Shown here: in pieces, positions 1 through 13,800 of the stretch | How the letters are laid out: each line of letters begins with the position of its first letter | Numbering within the stretch: position 1 is the first letter of the stretch | Source of the DNA: Trichinella spiralis | Lineage: Eukaryota; Nematoda; Enoplea; Trichinellida; Trichinellidae | Direction of reading: 5' to 3' | Assembly (NCBI GenBank): GCA_000181795.3 | Contig: CM012953.1 | Span: 318,211 to 382,210, forward strand | Length of the DNA stretch: 64,000 bases | Translations under genes and position numbers: made by a program | The notes under the pieces: generated by a model | What the model was told of the DNA's origin: nothing | Seen by the model: only the letters and a program-made list of their open reading frames with translations | The model's database searches: none

Positions 1-1612
1 TGGAACTTTAATCTTTTATTTAATTCAACTACAATTAAACGACTTTGAAAGTTTTTAATTTAAAACTATTAAATTACAGTAAATATTAAAGGCAAAATTT
101 GCAAGAAATAGTAGCAAGTACTTTTTCTTTAACTACAAATCGAGCTGTTTCTTCTAAGACTAGAAATATTTAAAATACATTTTCCAAAAACTATAAGTTC
201 AAAATTACTGTTTGCAGTGTTATAATTAGAAATTTGTTGAATTCAAATTTCCCAAAATTTGATACATTTATTTCAATTTGGTCAAATTATATTCACTAAT
301 ATATTCATGAATTGTTTGGACCGAATGTAAGACTATTTCTATGAAATATTTATTTTCAATACTCAGTATAATCTTTCAATTATAATTAATATTTTATGAA
401 AATTAAAAACAACAACGTGAAGCCATAACTTTGTCAAACAATGGAATTATTGATCGATAAACATTTCAATGATATATGCATGTTTCTTTCTATTCAAAGA
501 GAAAACATTTCAACGTTAAAAGTAAAGAAAATCAATAATCAGGATACTGTAAAAACACGTGAAATGGTGAGAAAAGCATTGAAATAACATGAAGCGTGAA
601 AACAAAAATATTTATTAAAAGCAGAGCGTTGCTGGCAAAAATTTACACCAGTTTGGAAAGTTTTTCTGATCAATTCAAATCGGATGATATTTCATTTGTT
701 CATTGATCAATAAAAGCATATTCAGCAATATATTTAGCAGATCAACTTGAACAGAAGAATAATTAGCTAGTTGGCTAGCTTCGAGTTTGTTTATGCATAC
801 GTTGAATACAACAAACTGATGACAATATTTTCCAGAAATTGAAAAAATGTGAATTCAATTTAAATTCAGTTCAATTTTTTTCATTTATCCTTAAAATGGA
901 AGTTAATCATTCAATTCAATTTAAAAAATAATATCAATAACATCACTGTTTTTATCAGAATCATTTATATTTCTCATCGTGCTTAAAATTGCTTTACACG
1001 CATCTTTAGCTATTCATTGCAGCTTTTTATAAAATCGTCAGAGGAATTACCTTTTATTTCATCAATGAAAAAAATCAATTTTATAGACAAAAAAAACATT
1101 TTATTCAACTGATGTGTTTATTCATTTTTGTACATATATGTTTGTAAGTAAACGGTCATATTTTTAGAAAAACAATTTCGCACAAAAGGAGAATTCTGTT
1201 AAAAACAAACACTTCTTCAATCAACGTTCAAAATATTTTCCATTGTATCTGGTGATTAACAAAATAATGCGAAATTTTTTAATTTTACAATTTAAATTAT
1301 TCCTAATGAATATGCAGTCAGTCGATACAGTTTTCTAATGAACATCAAACATGGAAAAGCTTTGAGAAATGCTAATTTATTTCATTTCACAACACACAAC
1401 TATAACCAATTTTAATTCGTACATAATACTTCAAATATAATTCCAAAACAAGTGCACTGACTATAACCAAAAAAAATCACCACTACATTACAATAATTAA
1501 TAATGCATATGTATAAGATAAACGTATAAAATGACTTTAGCAACTAAAATTAGAAAATTGTATTTTTCAACATTAAGTAAAAAGGATGCTTGTTTTAATT
1601 GCAAAGTGCATT
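1..1612. other. AT-rich intergenic sequence
   Basis: I see no gene. The only notable site is a TTTATT at 1376-1381, which is AATAAA on the minus strand and could be the poly(A) signal of the chromodomain gene that ends at 1613. Confidence 0.5.
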
Positions 1613-2752
1613 TCAAAACTCTGCAAATGAAAATTTCACACCATTATGAACCACCTCCGTCAGTTTAACAGATGAAAAGTAAAACAAGCGGTCAGTAATT
1701 ACTGTCAGAGTCCTTGTAGTCGGTGGTAAATAATCACCATCACTGGATGTTGATGGGCCAGAGTCCGGCAACTGAGGAGACAGAGCCGGCGGCAAGGGCG
1801 ATACTGAATGCTCGTAACTTTCTTCTCCAGAACAGCTTTCATTTTGCTTCTCCTCACTAATAACCACCAACTCACTTTTATTCACTTCTTCCTCCGTTTC
1901 GAGACTTCGTTTTTCTTCAGCATCCTGCTTTTCTTCCTTCTCTTTGACAGAATGCTCTTCTTCTTCTTCTTCTTCTTCTTCAACTTCTTTGATCACTTCC
2001 ACACTGTGAAGTTCTTCGTCCTCAGCTGTACTGTCAAGCACTGCAATACTTTCATCATCGGTACTATCAAGCACCGCAGTACTTTCATCATCTGTATCGT
2101 CAAGTACTGCAGTACTTTCTTCAGTTGAATCATCATCATCAGTCTGATCAACAACAAGCTTAAGATCACTATCGACTTGTTCATCGGGTTGCGACTTCGA
2201 TGTTGCAGGTGTACTTTCCACCTGTGCTACATGGGCATTTAATCGTCGGCGTTTAAGACCCAAAAACGGACCTCTACGACGTCGACGCTTCACAGTAGTC
2301 GTGGTCGGTTTACGTCCGGCTTCAAAAAATGTAATGAGACGATTATCCAAAATATTTGTTGCCGGCTCCCATGTATCATAACTAAATAAATAAATTTATT
2401 TCATTCCTTTATTAAAAATTCATAAATGAATACGTATAAATTAATCAATACGTCGTATAATTAATACGTCAATAAAATTATCATCAGCGACCACTTACTA
2501 ACTGGAAAAATCCTTCCAACGTATACGATACTGTAGTTCTCCCTAAACAAATTTAGAATTACAAATATAATTTATCAACACAATACAATCTTTATTCGAT
2601 AAAATACATTATTATTTTTGGACCAAAAGACAACAAAGTATAAAAATAATAAAACTGTAAAATATTAGATAAAAATTTACATTTCGCACTCGGGAAGCCA
2701 CTATTTTCTCCGCTGCATATACATCATTTCCGTTCAGTGGAGATCTTGGCAT
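1613..2752 (-). CDS. Polycomb (CBX)-type chromodomain protein
   Basis: Three exons on the minus strand, 2681-2752, 2499-2542 and 1613-2381, join in frame to 294 residues; donors are GTAAAT and GTAAGT. The chromodomain spans about residues 10-55: AAEKIVASRVRNGELQYRI, then WKDFSSYYDTWEP, then NILDNRLITFFE. This matches the Polycomb/CBX pattern, including the aromatic cage residues Y, W and Y. A basic patch (KRRRRRG, LKRRR) follows. The middle is acidic, with three roughly 11-residue repeats of the form STAVLDSTDDE and a run of glutamates encoded by a TTC tract. The C-terminus, KLTEVVHNGVKFSFAEF, resembles the Pc box that binds RING1 in PRC1. By family knowledge it reads H3K27me3 in the nucleus. 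The domain call is firm; the Pc box is a likely call by eye. Confidence 0.82.
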
Positions 2753-5700
2753 TTTCGACAGTCTAAAACGTAATTACATATACAAAATAATGTAGTTTTA
2801 TAACAGTGATGAATTGCAGCGCAGTAAATTCACGGCTACTGGAAAATATTCAGCTGTAAAAATCAAACAGGTCAGTAAACCATATTCAGATTCAAATAAA
2901 CTGTTTCATAAAGACACGCAAACGATAATAACGGTTTAAGACTACAATAACAACTTACTGTTTGTGGATTGATGTGCAAGTTTTACAGTAACGTGATATA
3001 CTGTAAAGAGTAAAATTATGATAAATAAATTTGTAAATTATAACACGCGACCCAAATTTATGTTAAAATCTAAATTATAAATATTTGTGTAATACCACTG
3101 AATGATGAATATCTATATGCCTAAATACTCAATTTTTTCACATTCAGTATCAAAAGTAATTGAAAGTTACAATCTAATCATAATTTTTGCTAAAAGTAAA
3201 CAATTATAAAATCTGTAGTCAAATGAATTTCTATAAACTAAACAACATCATGTGAATTCATTAATTTGATCTGTAATATTATTCCCATATTAATTTGTTT
3301 ATTTGACATCATTTTTATCCGGACTGATACTATTTAGTTTTAATAAAATAAAAAAACATTTAATTACCAAAACCAACGATTAAAAACCGTTACATATTTT
3401 ATGAAATCACTTTCTTGAGAAAATTTGCATACTGTTACAGTATAAAATCCAAAGGTTCAAATTATTGTTTTAACTTGAAATTCCAATAAACTGAATTTCA
3501 AAGATTTTTAGCAAATGAATATAACAATAATAAATGTTAAAAAAATTTTAATATATATATATTTGTTTTAAAATTTTAATTCTTCTTTCATTATTGTAAT
3601 TTCTTTAGTAAATATGTCCGGAGCGTTTTTTTGAATGTTTACAGCGCCTTTTTTTGTCTTTTATTTCGTTTATATTAGTTTTAGATCACTGAACAATAAA
3701 CTGCATCACAAATGCAAGTTTACTGAACAGTATCACAAATACGCACACATGAAATAAACTGCCATTTGTGCATTTTTGTTTTTGATGCAAAAATTGTTTT
3801 TTGTCTACAACGTTCTTGCTAAAAAAAATTGCAATAGCATATTTATATGTGGAATTATCTTATCTTCTCTGAAAAATTTCTACAGGTAAAGAATTCGAAA
3901 ACAAAAAAGTAAAAATGCCAAAGTGCTGAGAAGTATCTAGCCACTCGAACACAATAAATAAACAATTATGTATAATAACAATCTAAAAAATTCTTCACGT
4001 AAAACAAATAAAAGTGTATAATATTTAACTGAGATTCATAATGATGAAAAACGCCAAACGTAAGGGCATTGTTTCTATTTAAATTTTTCTTAGGGTTTTC
4101 TTATTATAGTTGATATACATATAAAGCAGCAGAAAGTACGAACATTTCCATAGTAGCTAAACATCAATGATAAGCACAAATAATATCATTCTTGGCAGGC
4201 TTTAATTTTATTCATTTGATGTATTGCAAAATGTGCCAAATGAACAAATCAGGTATTGTAAAACTGCATTCAATCGCACTTAAAATCACAAAGAACGTTT
4301 CCTGGATGAATGTTAAGACAATCGCCGATACTGTAAAATAGTTTGCTTCAAGTATGCATTTATTTTTGATTCCAGGCAATATACAAAATATAAAGGCATT
4401 CTATGTAAAAATTTGCAAATTGTAAATAACTGATGAAACCAGTGCAGTTTTAAAATACTTAATTCTGAACCCACAATTCATCATGACACTTTTCTTTATT
4501 CCAAATGGTAAATTAGGTTCCTTAGTTTACCCATATTATTAGAGCATATTCTGTGGAATCCGAGCGCAGGGATTTTGAGAGCTTGTGGATCTCACTGGTA
4601 GTCTGTACTCTACTCTTATGCTATTATCATATTATCCATATTAGCATTCATAACCATAAGCTTTGGGGTTAGGAATTATCATACATTAAATTAATCATTA
4701 ATACGCAAGTATATCAAAATTTTAACCATAGTTTCAAAAGAAACCAATATTTTGCGTCAGCTCGTTGAAATCTGTATGATATACTATTATCAATGTAGGA
4801 TAAAATAGACCAGTGATCTTAGAGAAGAGAAACTGCAAGAAAGCCGTCCTCTTATTGTTCACCGTGTCTCCCTTTTTCAGTATACAAGCAACTCACATTG
4901 CACAATATTATTCTGCTAGTTAATTTAGAATTTTTACTTCTAATGACCAATGTATATCAGTTTTTTAATTCTAGCTATGACGCTTATCACGGATGACACT
5001 ATTATACAGCTCTGATTGATTTTCAGAGTTTTGTGAATTCGATTTTACCTCTGCCGTGTTGATATTTTACGCTTTCTAAAGCAATCGAACAGGTCTCCAT
5101 TGCAACACTGCTTTTGCTAAATGGAGTGAGCCTGCATTTTTTATGCTGTTACACGCTACCGTTTTTCAAGCTGCTCTGGTATTCGACATTACAGGGCATT
5201 TCTTCCACCTATTTAGACAGTTGGAAAGAAATCAGAAACTTTCATCTAATAAAGTATCATATAAAAAACATCACAATCATGAAGCCAATTGACTGTCTAA
5301 ATTATTGATGTTACTATTATTATTAATTCAGTCTATCTAAAATAAATTTAATTTCTTGTTAGCTACTTTAAGCAATTTATAATTAATTAATTAAAGTACT
5401 TGTCTTTATCAGTAGTTGTCATTAGCTGCTGACCAGAAAATTATTTCAAGTTTCATTTCTTACCTGGCTATGATATATGTTCTTTTTACGCGTTATATTT
5501 CTATCTGCTGCATCATTTTTATACACATAATAATATTATTGACATATAATGATAATGTCATTTCTCTATAACGTTTCCTTGTTATTTGCATCCATTTCTA
5601 CCTTTATTTCTTTTTCTGATGAATAAAGCACTGCGCAAAATGCAATAATATGAAAATTAAAACTGTAATCCTCGAAATTACTTCTCTGAAATTTAAAACG

Positions 5701-8700
5701 CATATTTATTTTTAAAGTAATTTTACAACAAAAGTAGCTGCATGCTTTATTTGTCTCTTAAATTGGCTGTAACTGAAATCCTGAATAACAATTTTAAATA
5801 ATATTCCAAAAGCAAAAATATGCAAAACATTTATTTTTGAAATGTGGCATATTGCATATGCTTAAAAGTTTCACACAAAGCTCCAAATGGTTTAAACTTG
5901 AGAGTGTAATACGGTAGTTGAATTGATGGTGACGTGTTTGATGATGACTGTGATAAATAATGTGTAAACGTGTGTATTGGTTTGCGTACGCGTTAATATA
6001 ATAATGATTTTAAACTGAATATTGCTATTATTTGTTCATCTAACAAATTCTTTGGGTTTTACTCGTACTTGGAAGAAGTGAGTGAATGTTGATTGATGTA
6101 ATCGCGATATGTGAACAAACAGACAAATTTTCCGTCGTTTAAATTTGCGTAAATTAGAACTAAATCTATATAATAAATTTTATCATTTGGTTGGCATTTT
6201 ACATTTTACAAAAGATTTAGAAACCTGCAGATTTGATTCAAAAGTTGAATAAGCCTTGTGCTTAAATTGGTCTGAAATATCTTTATTGTTGATGAAAAAA
6301 TTGCATTGAGAAGTTCTCCAGCTAATGCAAAATAACTTTGAGCATTGTTGAAATTTAGTTCTGATAAGTAATCAGAAATTTTAGGATTTCAATTTATGAT
6401 TTGTAATAGAAATATTGAAAAATTTAAAATCTGAAGAAGCAGTGGAATATCATTAAGCTTTCGTATGAGATACATTGGCTGCGTATTCGGGTTATCTTTG
6501 TCGGAACAAACTAAAAGAATAGATTTGAAACAAACTAAAGAATGAGATGAACGATCATCATCAATGGTCAAAAACTTCGCGAATGGAATATAACTAAGTA
6601 TTACAATAGCATATATGATTTTACTTCATTCTAAGATTCATATGAAGTTGGAATTTATCATTGAAACGATGATGAAAATGCAGTGAAATTCTGCCATCTC
6701 AATGGCGTTCTGGCTGGCAAAATTCGAGAAATTAATGATTTTGCCATGCCAACTACTCTCAAACTATGGAAGCTTTGAATAGTTGTTACGACCTTTTGAG
6801 CTGATTGACGGATGATTGATGACTGATTAAATCAAATTTAGATAACATCAGGGACCAAATTACATTTAAATAATCATCCGAAACAGAAATGTTACAGCGT
6901 GTTGGTAAAAGCATCTGAAAAAGCATGACTATTTGGGCAAAACTTCATCAGCTTTTCAGATGAACAGTGTTTTCTTGTTCATTTTAAAACAGCAATTGCA
7001 TCATTTTGTTAGAAAAACGAGAATCTTATGTAGAGTAGAATAAACAATGGGAAATAAACTTTGACAATTTTATTAAGTTTATATAATAAGTTAAGTCTTA
7101 ATATCTGAGCAGATGAAGAATCGCATCAGAGTGGCAGAATTTTCGATTTCCATAAGTAAAGTAGATAGTTAGTGATCAGAAAGTGGAAGTCACTGAATCC
7201 ATCTGGTGAGATACAAAGTCGAAAACATGGGCACTGTAAAATAATAGAGGAAATTTGACACACTGCTTATACCAATCTACTGGTATGGTAGAATGTTGGT
7301 TTAGAAAGTTTAGCAAAGTTGACATCATGCATCAGTATACTGTGAATTGAATGAGGATCAATTTAGGTTTGATGTACAGTTTTCTAAAATTTTAGTTCAC
7401 TCAACTTAAATTCTATCAAGCTTTGTCACTGACAGGTTTCACTTTGATGCACCTTTTAATTTGTTTCACGATTCATTTTTATTTGAAAAATCAAAAATAG
7501 CGGCATATCTGTCACTGAATGCTGCGTGACCTTTTTTGTGAATCTTATTTTTCAGGTGTTAATGTTTTTATAGTGCAATGCATTTTGCTTCAAGTTGTAA
7601 TAGTTTATTATAGTCACATTAAAATGTCATGTGACCATTGTATTTTAATTGAAAAAGTTTTCATTTTCAAGTTTTCCATTGTAAAGCACTGAATATTATA
7701 CCACGATTTGCAAAAACTGGAAACTCTAAACTGCAAATATTTTTTTATAACGTAGCTTTCTTTGACAAATTAAAATTACTCAAAAGTGGCGATGCATGTA
7801 ACTGAGTAGAAGTCTGATATATTTAGAACAATTGTTTAACGCTTTTGCTTTTGCAATCACATTCAATTTATACCTGATTAAGGAAACTTTTAATTATATT
7901 ATCGACAAAGGAACTTTAATTTTTTGTAAATATGTCAGTCTTAAACTTTTTCAAAAAATTTATATATAGTTAATACATGATAATGCTTTCTCTCCACTGT
8001 ATGCTTTCTTTTAATGGAACGTTAGATTATTTTTATTTTAAATATTTTTTTAAACACACGATTGCATTTTAAATTATATTGCATTATATGTAAAAGTGGT
8101 TCGTAAAAGGTCTCTCATGATTACAAAACATATTTCAATCCTTGATTTAGAATTTTTTTTAATAAAATTGTATGGTAAATTTTTGAACTAATGAATATTT
8201 TTGAATAAATTTTTTTCCTTTTTTCTTATTTATTTAATTGTATAAAAATCCACAAATTATTTAATCTTAGAATGCTAAAAATCATATTTTGATTCTTTTG
8301 AAGAAACAACTAAACTTTGACAATAAATGCTTGGTGTATTTTTTGACATCTGCGTATGTTATACCATGCAATGTTCAGTTTGGGGTAAAATGTATGTTGT
8401 AAAAGTTTCATTACAAGCTTATATTTTCCAAAGTGTAACATGCATGACAAAGCAAAATAAACATAAATTTGCCAATTCATTAATTGGCTCTTTTAAATGT
8501 TGTATATTTGCTTTAACCCCTAGCCCTTTTGCTGTTTAACAACCCATTTCTATTGCTATCGAAGAATGAACAAAAACTGGTCTTTAGCATCTTTATTTTA
8601 TTACTTACCATGTAGAATAGCTTTTCATTTAAAAAAATAAGTAAATAATAAAATGTGATGGTCCATCAGTTGGTCAAATTTAGCAGTGCACATGCTCATG

Positions 8701-8839
8701 CTGAACAATGAATGCTCGGATCATTGAAAATATTTCTTCATCTGATGATGACGATGGATAAAATTTCCATTATTATAATATCATTATCATACATCAGCAA
8801 AATTAACATATATTATAAGAAAACAAGAAAACTTGTACA
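2753..8839. other. Long AT-rich intergenic stretch
   Basis: No gene is supported. Open frames here are 60-70 codons, have no recognisable similarity and match what AT-rich DNA gives by chance. Upstream exons or regulatory sites of the flanking minus-strand genes could lie here but I cannot identify them. Confidence 0.45.
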
Positions 8840-8845
8840 TTTATT
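8840..8845 (-). terminator. Poly(A) signal of the first BPI-fold gene
   Basis: TTTATT on the plus strand reads AATAAA on the minus strand, about 60 bases past the stop codon of the 8904-10547 gene. Position and sequence fit a cleavage and polyadenylation signal. Confidence 0.5.
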
Positions 8846-8903
8846 GTTTGAAATGGCACTTACATTCATTGTGTTTTCAATTTTTCCATTAAATTAAATT
8901 TCT

Positions 8904-10547
8904 TTACATTGCCTGGCTTACGGCCTGAATCAGTTGCGCTTGATTCACTTTGAAATCAAATGCTGCAAATAATGCGTTTTCTAGAACTTCAAATTGAGCG
9001 TTGCTAATTTGTGTGTTCTGTGAGGCCATTGGAAAGCCATCGGTAAGGAATTTTCGCAGACTCGTTTCCAAAATTTGCTTCGTGTAATCAGAAAAGTGAT
9101 TCAAACTAGCTTGATCAGCTTCGAGCTGATTTTCGGTCGGTTGGAAGGTCCATTTGTCAAATTGCATAGTTCCGGTGATAAGATTTCTTTTCGGCTTATT
9201 CGGCTTGACCAGCATTGAAAATTGTATATTGCCAACAATGGCACGAGATGCTGTGGATTCCGTTTTTCTTTTTGCCAAAACTTGAATCTCAAAATCGCCA
9301 AACAAGTGAATTGTACCGTTTTCAAAGCGCATTGCTGGTGGTTGGAGGAAATGAATTTTCACTTCAGGCTGTTGATCAGGAAATACTCTCGAGAACTCGG
9401 GTAGAACGTCAGTGATGCACACAGACTGTGGACAGGCAGTTTCGAAAAAGTATCCCATCCAGGGTGTTTCATTTTTGCTGAAAGTCATGTTGAACAATCC
9501 CAAATCGTAAAGCGTGTAAAGGAATGAATTTCCCACATAGTCAGATATGTAAATGTTCATCATGCGCTGCGGCGAGCGCAATTTTTTAGGAAGAGGTTTC
9601 GGATAGAATGGCATCTTACATCGACCCCGGGCACAGATCTGTCCATTCATTGGAATCGCTAAAAAGCTAGGCGACGAACTTACATACGGTGCGGCAACTA
9701 AACTCGGTCGAAACACCAGTGAATTTGATTTGATGTTGAATCTTTTTTGATTGCTAAGTGGCATCATTTTTACAATACGACGCATGAAATCAGGACTGAC
9801 AGGACTGCTGGATTTTCTGTCCAAAAGTGGCTTATCTTGAAATGGCATTTTCAGCATTGAAGACGCTCTGCTTGCAGCAGTGCCGATGTCGGTGCAAAGT
9901 TTGTCATTCAGCATGCCACGCACAATTTCTTCTATCCTTCTGGGACGATTCAGCGATACAACACCACGATACATCAACGCCACTTCATTAATATATGCAT
10001 CGCACTGAATGCCCAAAATAGTCAGCCCGCCTGAACGGTCCTTACCCAGACTGACAATCAAATTTCCTTGTATATCTAATAGTTCAGAAGTTACCATTCC
10101 AACATTGCGCCTGCGTAGCACATCGGACGTGGTGGTCACGTCGAGATTATCGAAAGTGATTTGGATAGAATTCGGGGCTCTCGGCTTGATGGCGAATCGT
10201 GCCTGTTGACCAACATCGATCACTTTAGTACCCACGAGATCAGTACTAGCTCCGGCTATGAAAACCCCATGCTTTTCCGGTATGCGAAGATTTTTAATAA
10301 CAGTCGAAACCACATTGCCCAACGATGATTGAATAGCGTTGAAAGCTCGATCAGTTAACATCAGCACAACGCCAGGATTGTTGGGCTTGCCGCCGTTCAG
10401 AAAATTATACACTTTAATACTGCGCTTAGCAGGCAGCAGGAATTTTCTACTGATCGGCTTGGATGAAATTTGATTCCGCTTAGTTGAAGCATGATGAACT
10501 AATGAAATCGCTTCACAGACGAGCAAGAAATAAACGAAGAACTGCAT
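8904..10547 (-). CDS. Secreted BPI/LBP/CETP-family protein (paralog 1)
   Basis: Single uninterrupted 547-codon frame on the minus strand. Residues 1-20 (MQFFVYFLLVCEAISLVHHA) form a signal peptide, so secretion is expected. Length and layout match the two-domain lipid-binding BPI/LBP fold. It aligns along its length with the protein at 15152-16804: NIYISDYVGNSFLYTLYDLG faces VNVYISDYVLNSLLYSLYEIG, and both carry PW..YFFET.C..SVCITD. A cysteine pair 36 residues apart (QCDAY...KLCTD) corresponds to the conserved disulfide of the N-terminal BPI barrel. Two further cysteine pairs (ICARGRC; ACPQSVC) are shared by both paralogs. Sequons NMT and NGT are present. By family, binding of lipid or lipopolysaccharide is likely, but the ligand is unknown. 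Absence of introns contrasts with most neighbours. Confidence 0.8.
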   Translation of the reverse strand: MQFFVYFLLVCEAISLVHHASTKRNQISSKPISRKFLLPAKRSIKVYNFLNGGKPNNPGVVLMLTDRAFNAIQSSLGNVVSTVIKNLRIPEKHGVFIAGASTDLVGTKVIDVGQQARFAIKPRAPNSIQITFDNLDVTTTSDVLRRRNVGMVTSELLDIQGNLIVSLGKDRSGGLTILGIQCDAYINEVALMYRGVVSLNRPRRIEEIVRGMLNDKLCTDIGTAASRASSMLKMPFQDKPLLDRKSSSPVSPDFMRRIVKMMPLSNQKRFNIKSNSLVFRPSLVAAPYVSSSPSFLAIPMNGQICARGRCKMPFYPKPLPKKLRSPQRMMNIYISDYVGNSFLYTLYDLGLFNMTFSKNETPWMGYFFETACPQSVCITDVLPEFSRVFPDQQPEVKIHFLQPPAMRFENGTIHLFGDFEIQVLAKRKTESTASRAIVGNIQFSMLVKPNKPKRNLITGTMQFDKWTFQPTENQLEADQASLNHFSDYTKQILETSLRKFLTDGFPMASQNTQISNAQFEVLENALFAAFDFKVNQAQLIQAVSQAM

Positions 10548-10860
10548 GATGTTCCAGTTTTAATACAAATGCGCGTTTGAAAGTTGGAACGCTTTTAAAT
10601 GTCCAAAGCTAAAACTGGCCAATTTTGTGAATGTAATTTATCAATCGTACCAATGAAAAAGAGACCGATGTTGTTTTCAGCTGAAAGCGAAAAGAGAAGT
10701 CGAACAGGCCCTGGACAGATGAAATGACGCGGTTGTTTTCGAAGCTGGGGCGTGGCGGTGCCTCGTCCTTGTTTTTGACCATACACCAGAGAAAGTGACA
10801 GCCAAGGTCGGTTGACTACACTATTAACGTCATCGACGCCTCAGGTCGCCCATTTACCAA
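10548..10860. other. GC-richer segment upstream of the first BPI-fold gene
   Basis: About 300 bases just upstream of the minus-strand start at 10547 are clearly less AT-rich than their surroundings. This may be the promoter and 5' untranslated region. I see no convincing TATA box or known motif. Confidence 0.3.
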
Positions 10861-13800
10861 CTAATACTAACAACTGAGGTGATTTTTTACTGTATTATTT
10901 GCAAAAATTGCGAAATAATTATGCAAATTTATTATAATTATTGCAACAAAAAAAACAAGTGACCATTTTTTATGGCAAAAATTCACGAAAGTTCTCCAAT
11001 TTGTAATGGATGCATATAATTCATACGGATTTTGCCAATTAAAAAAAAGTACAAAGTATGAATTAATCAAAAACAAATCATGTAAAGCAATATTTAATCA
11101 TAAACAAACATGAAGCAATAAAAGAAATTATTAAAATTGCGAACATTTATTATGTTAATGGAAAAGCTTGAAGTTTATTTTAAAAATATACACAAAGCAA
11201 CAGAAAAGATGCTGAATAAAAATATTTTTCACATCACTTTTCTGTGATTCAGTTGCATCAACAAAGCATAATTTTGAACCACTGTTTATCAAAATTTTTA
11301 ATATACAATATTATATTTATAATAATATAAACAACAGACAGTTTATAAAAATGGCAAGAAAAATTTATAAACGACCTTGATAATGAACAATTTCTTTGTC
11401 TTTATTACTGATTATGCTCCGATAATGTCACTTATTATTGGTGAACAAATTTGATGCAAACAGAATAACATTAATAACTGAACAATAAATAAACAACAAC
11501 GAATTTGCAGCATATAAATTTCAGTTTTCAGAAAATATTTTATTAATTTACTCAAAATTAAGCCAAATAAGCAATGTAATATGCAAACAAAGAAAGGCTC
11601 AACATAAATTACAAATAAATAATTTTTAAATACTATTAAATATTGTCTAAATTTTCAAAAAAAATTGTAAATTGAACATTTCTGCTTACTTTGCATATAT
11701 GTAAATGAAGTTCTTTTTTGTTCAAGGTTCTGCTGAATGATCGGATTGTGTCGTCGTAACAGTAGGCTAGTAACGAGATGGACAATTATCACGTGACCAA
11801 ATTTTAAACGTAAGTCATTGAAGTTTTTCAATGTAAGGCAGCTAATTTTAGTTAACCAGTTGATTTTCTTTTTACTGGCCTGTAATTTTTAATTTATAAT
11901 ATTGATTAAAACAGAAAAATGTTAATTTTGCCAAATTTTCATAAAAATATAAACACAATAAAAATTTTCAATGAAAACTTTCAATGTATTTCAAGAAAGT
12001 ATGATTGATAGAGTAGTTAGTTTGTAAGTGAGCTTCATTACAACAAATAATTGAATTTGAAATATTTTTGAAAAGAGAAACATTGTTACTAAATGAAACA
12101 AGAATTTTGATAAATTAGTTTGTTGATTTGTTAATTTTGTCACATGATTGTGTAATATGATCCTTATATAGCTTATCAACTTTTAATCTCAAAACTGCTT
12201 TTTTCTTTCTTTCTTATCTTGCATATGTCATTGTTCTAACTTTATTCTACATTTATTTTATATTTCAGGGCAAACAGTGAATTTATCCTTGCAACTAAAT
12301 ATACTTTTAGTGCACTGTTTGATTTAATTTGTGTGAATGTTTATTTGGACAGTGAATGACATATGCAAGTTTTACTTCAATTTTCAGTCAATTAAGTGAA
12401 TAATCAAAAATTATCTACAAGTAAAGCAGTTTCACACGTGTCATTTTCAGAAAATTTTGAATCTTTTCTCTTTTTCTTTTTTATTACAATTTTCTTTTTT
12501 CTTTAAATATTCAACTGTTGTTATATTATTTATGAGCATTTACGATAATAGTTTTCTTTGAAATTGTTCTATTATTCCTTTTATTGTCACAAGTTAAATA
12601 AGCGTTTATAATTTACATAATTTGCAGTTATTTCAGCAAACTTTGAAGCAATCTTCAATTACATTAACTAATACAGAAAAGTGAAGACTATTTTATTTTA
12701 TTTAACTGACCAAGAGATGTTAACTTTGGCTAAAAATATTTGACATTACTTTTAATAAACTTTTAAAATAATCAGCTTGTTCGCTGCAAGTTTTGCCATT
12801 GTTATTTAATGTGATGCAGTGCTTATTAGTTAAGCATTCATGAAGTGAACTGGTAACCATATGTATATAATATATATTTTTATGTAGTAATGAATCGAAT
12901 ATGTAATACAGGCTTTTGTACTGAATTTTCTTAAGATTAAAGTATGTCTTTTTTTAAACTTTACATTAAAACTTTAATTGAAATTTAATTAATTTGAAGA
13001 AAAGCATTTTTAATGCTCACAAAATGCTATTTTATTCTTCGTTTTAAGAAATAACAGTTCAACATTGATGCGTTGTAACACAGTATATATTTACATAGTA
13101 TATATTATAACATAATTATATGAATACCATTGTTTTTAACTAAAATAATAAATTAGCTTTTGTATATTTTTTAATGCCAGATAAAAATTTGGAAAAGCCG
13201 TTGCAATTGCGTCAGAAATGAACTAAATTTAACCATAATATAAATAAATAAATCATGTAGTCATGTTTTTATTCTAAAAGTGATTCTGTGTTGCTGTGCT
13301 GATAGCGTCTGCAAACAAAAGTCTGGCATTTATCAGATGACTACTAATTTTAACTAGACAGAGACATTTTTTTATAACATACTGACTAAAATAGTAGTAT
13401 TTCATTGTTATTTTAAGTTGAAATGTTGGAGTAAAGTAAATGGAGAAATTTAAATATTTTTTGATAATTATTTTAATGACTCCTTCTTAGAAGGATAAGA
13501 GATAGATAAGAGATAAGAGAGCTCATATGAATAATGCAGCGCGGATAATTTTATGCTTTATGCGAAGTTATTGGAAATTGGAATAAAAATGAATTGGAAT
13601 TTATTTTTATCGTTCATATTATTAACACGGACGACTGTTTCCATCAATGCTAAACTCGGTCATTTTCTTCTATTAATACTTTAATCAGATATCAAAATCA
13701 GTGAATACTGTAAAGTGTTTATTTTTACCGTTTGCTTCACAGTTGCTCGTAAGAGGAAAAAAATAATTTATTAGTATGTTGTATATCAACAAATTTACTC

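Noticed and set aside
1808-2128. Plus-strand 106-codon frame rich in phenylalanine and leucine
   Set aside because: It is the complement of the glutamate-coding repeats of the chromodomain gene; its composition is explained by that strand.
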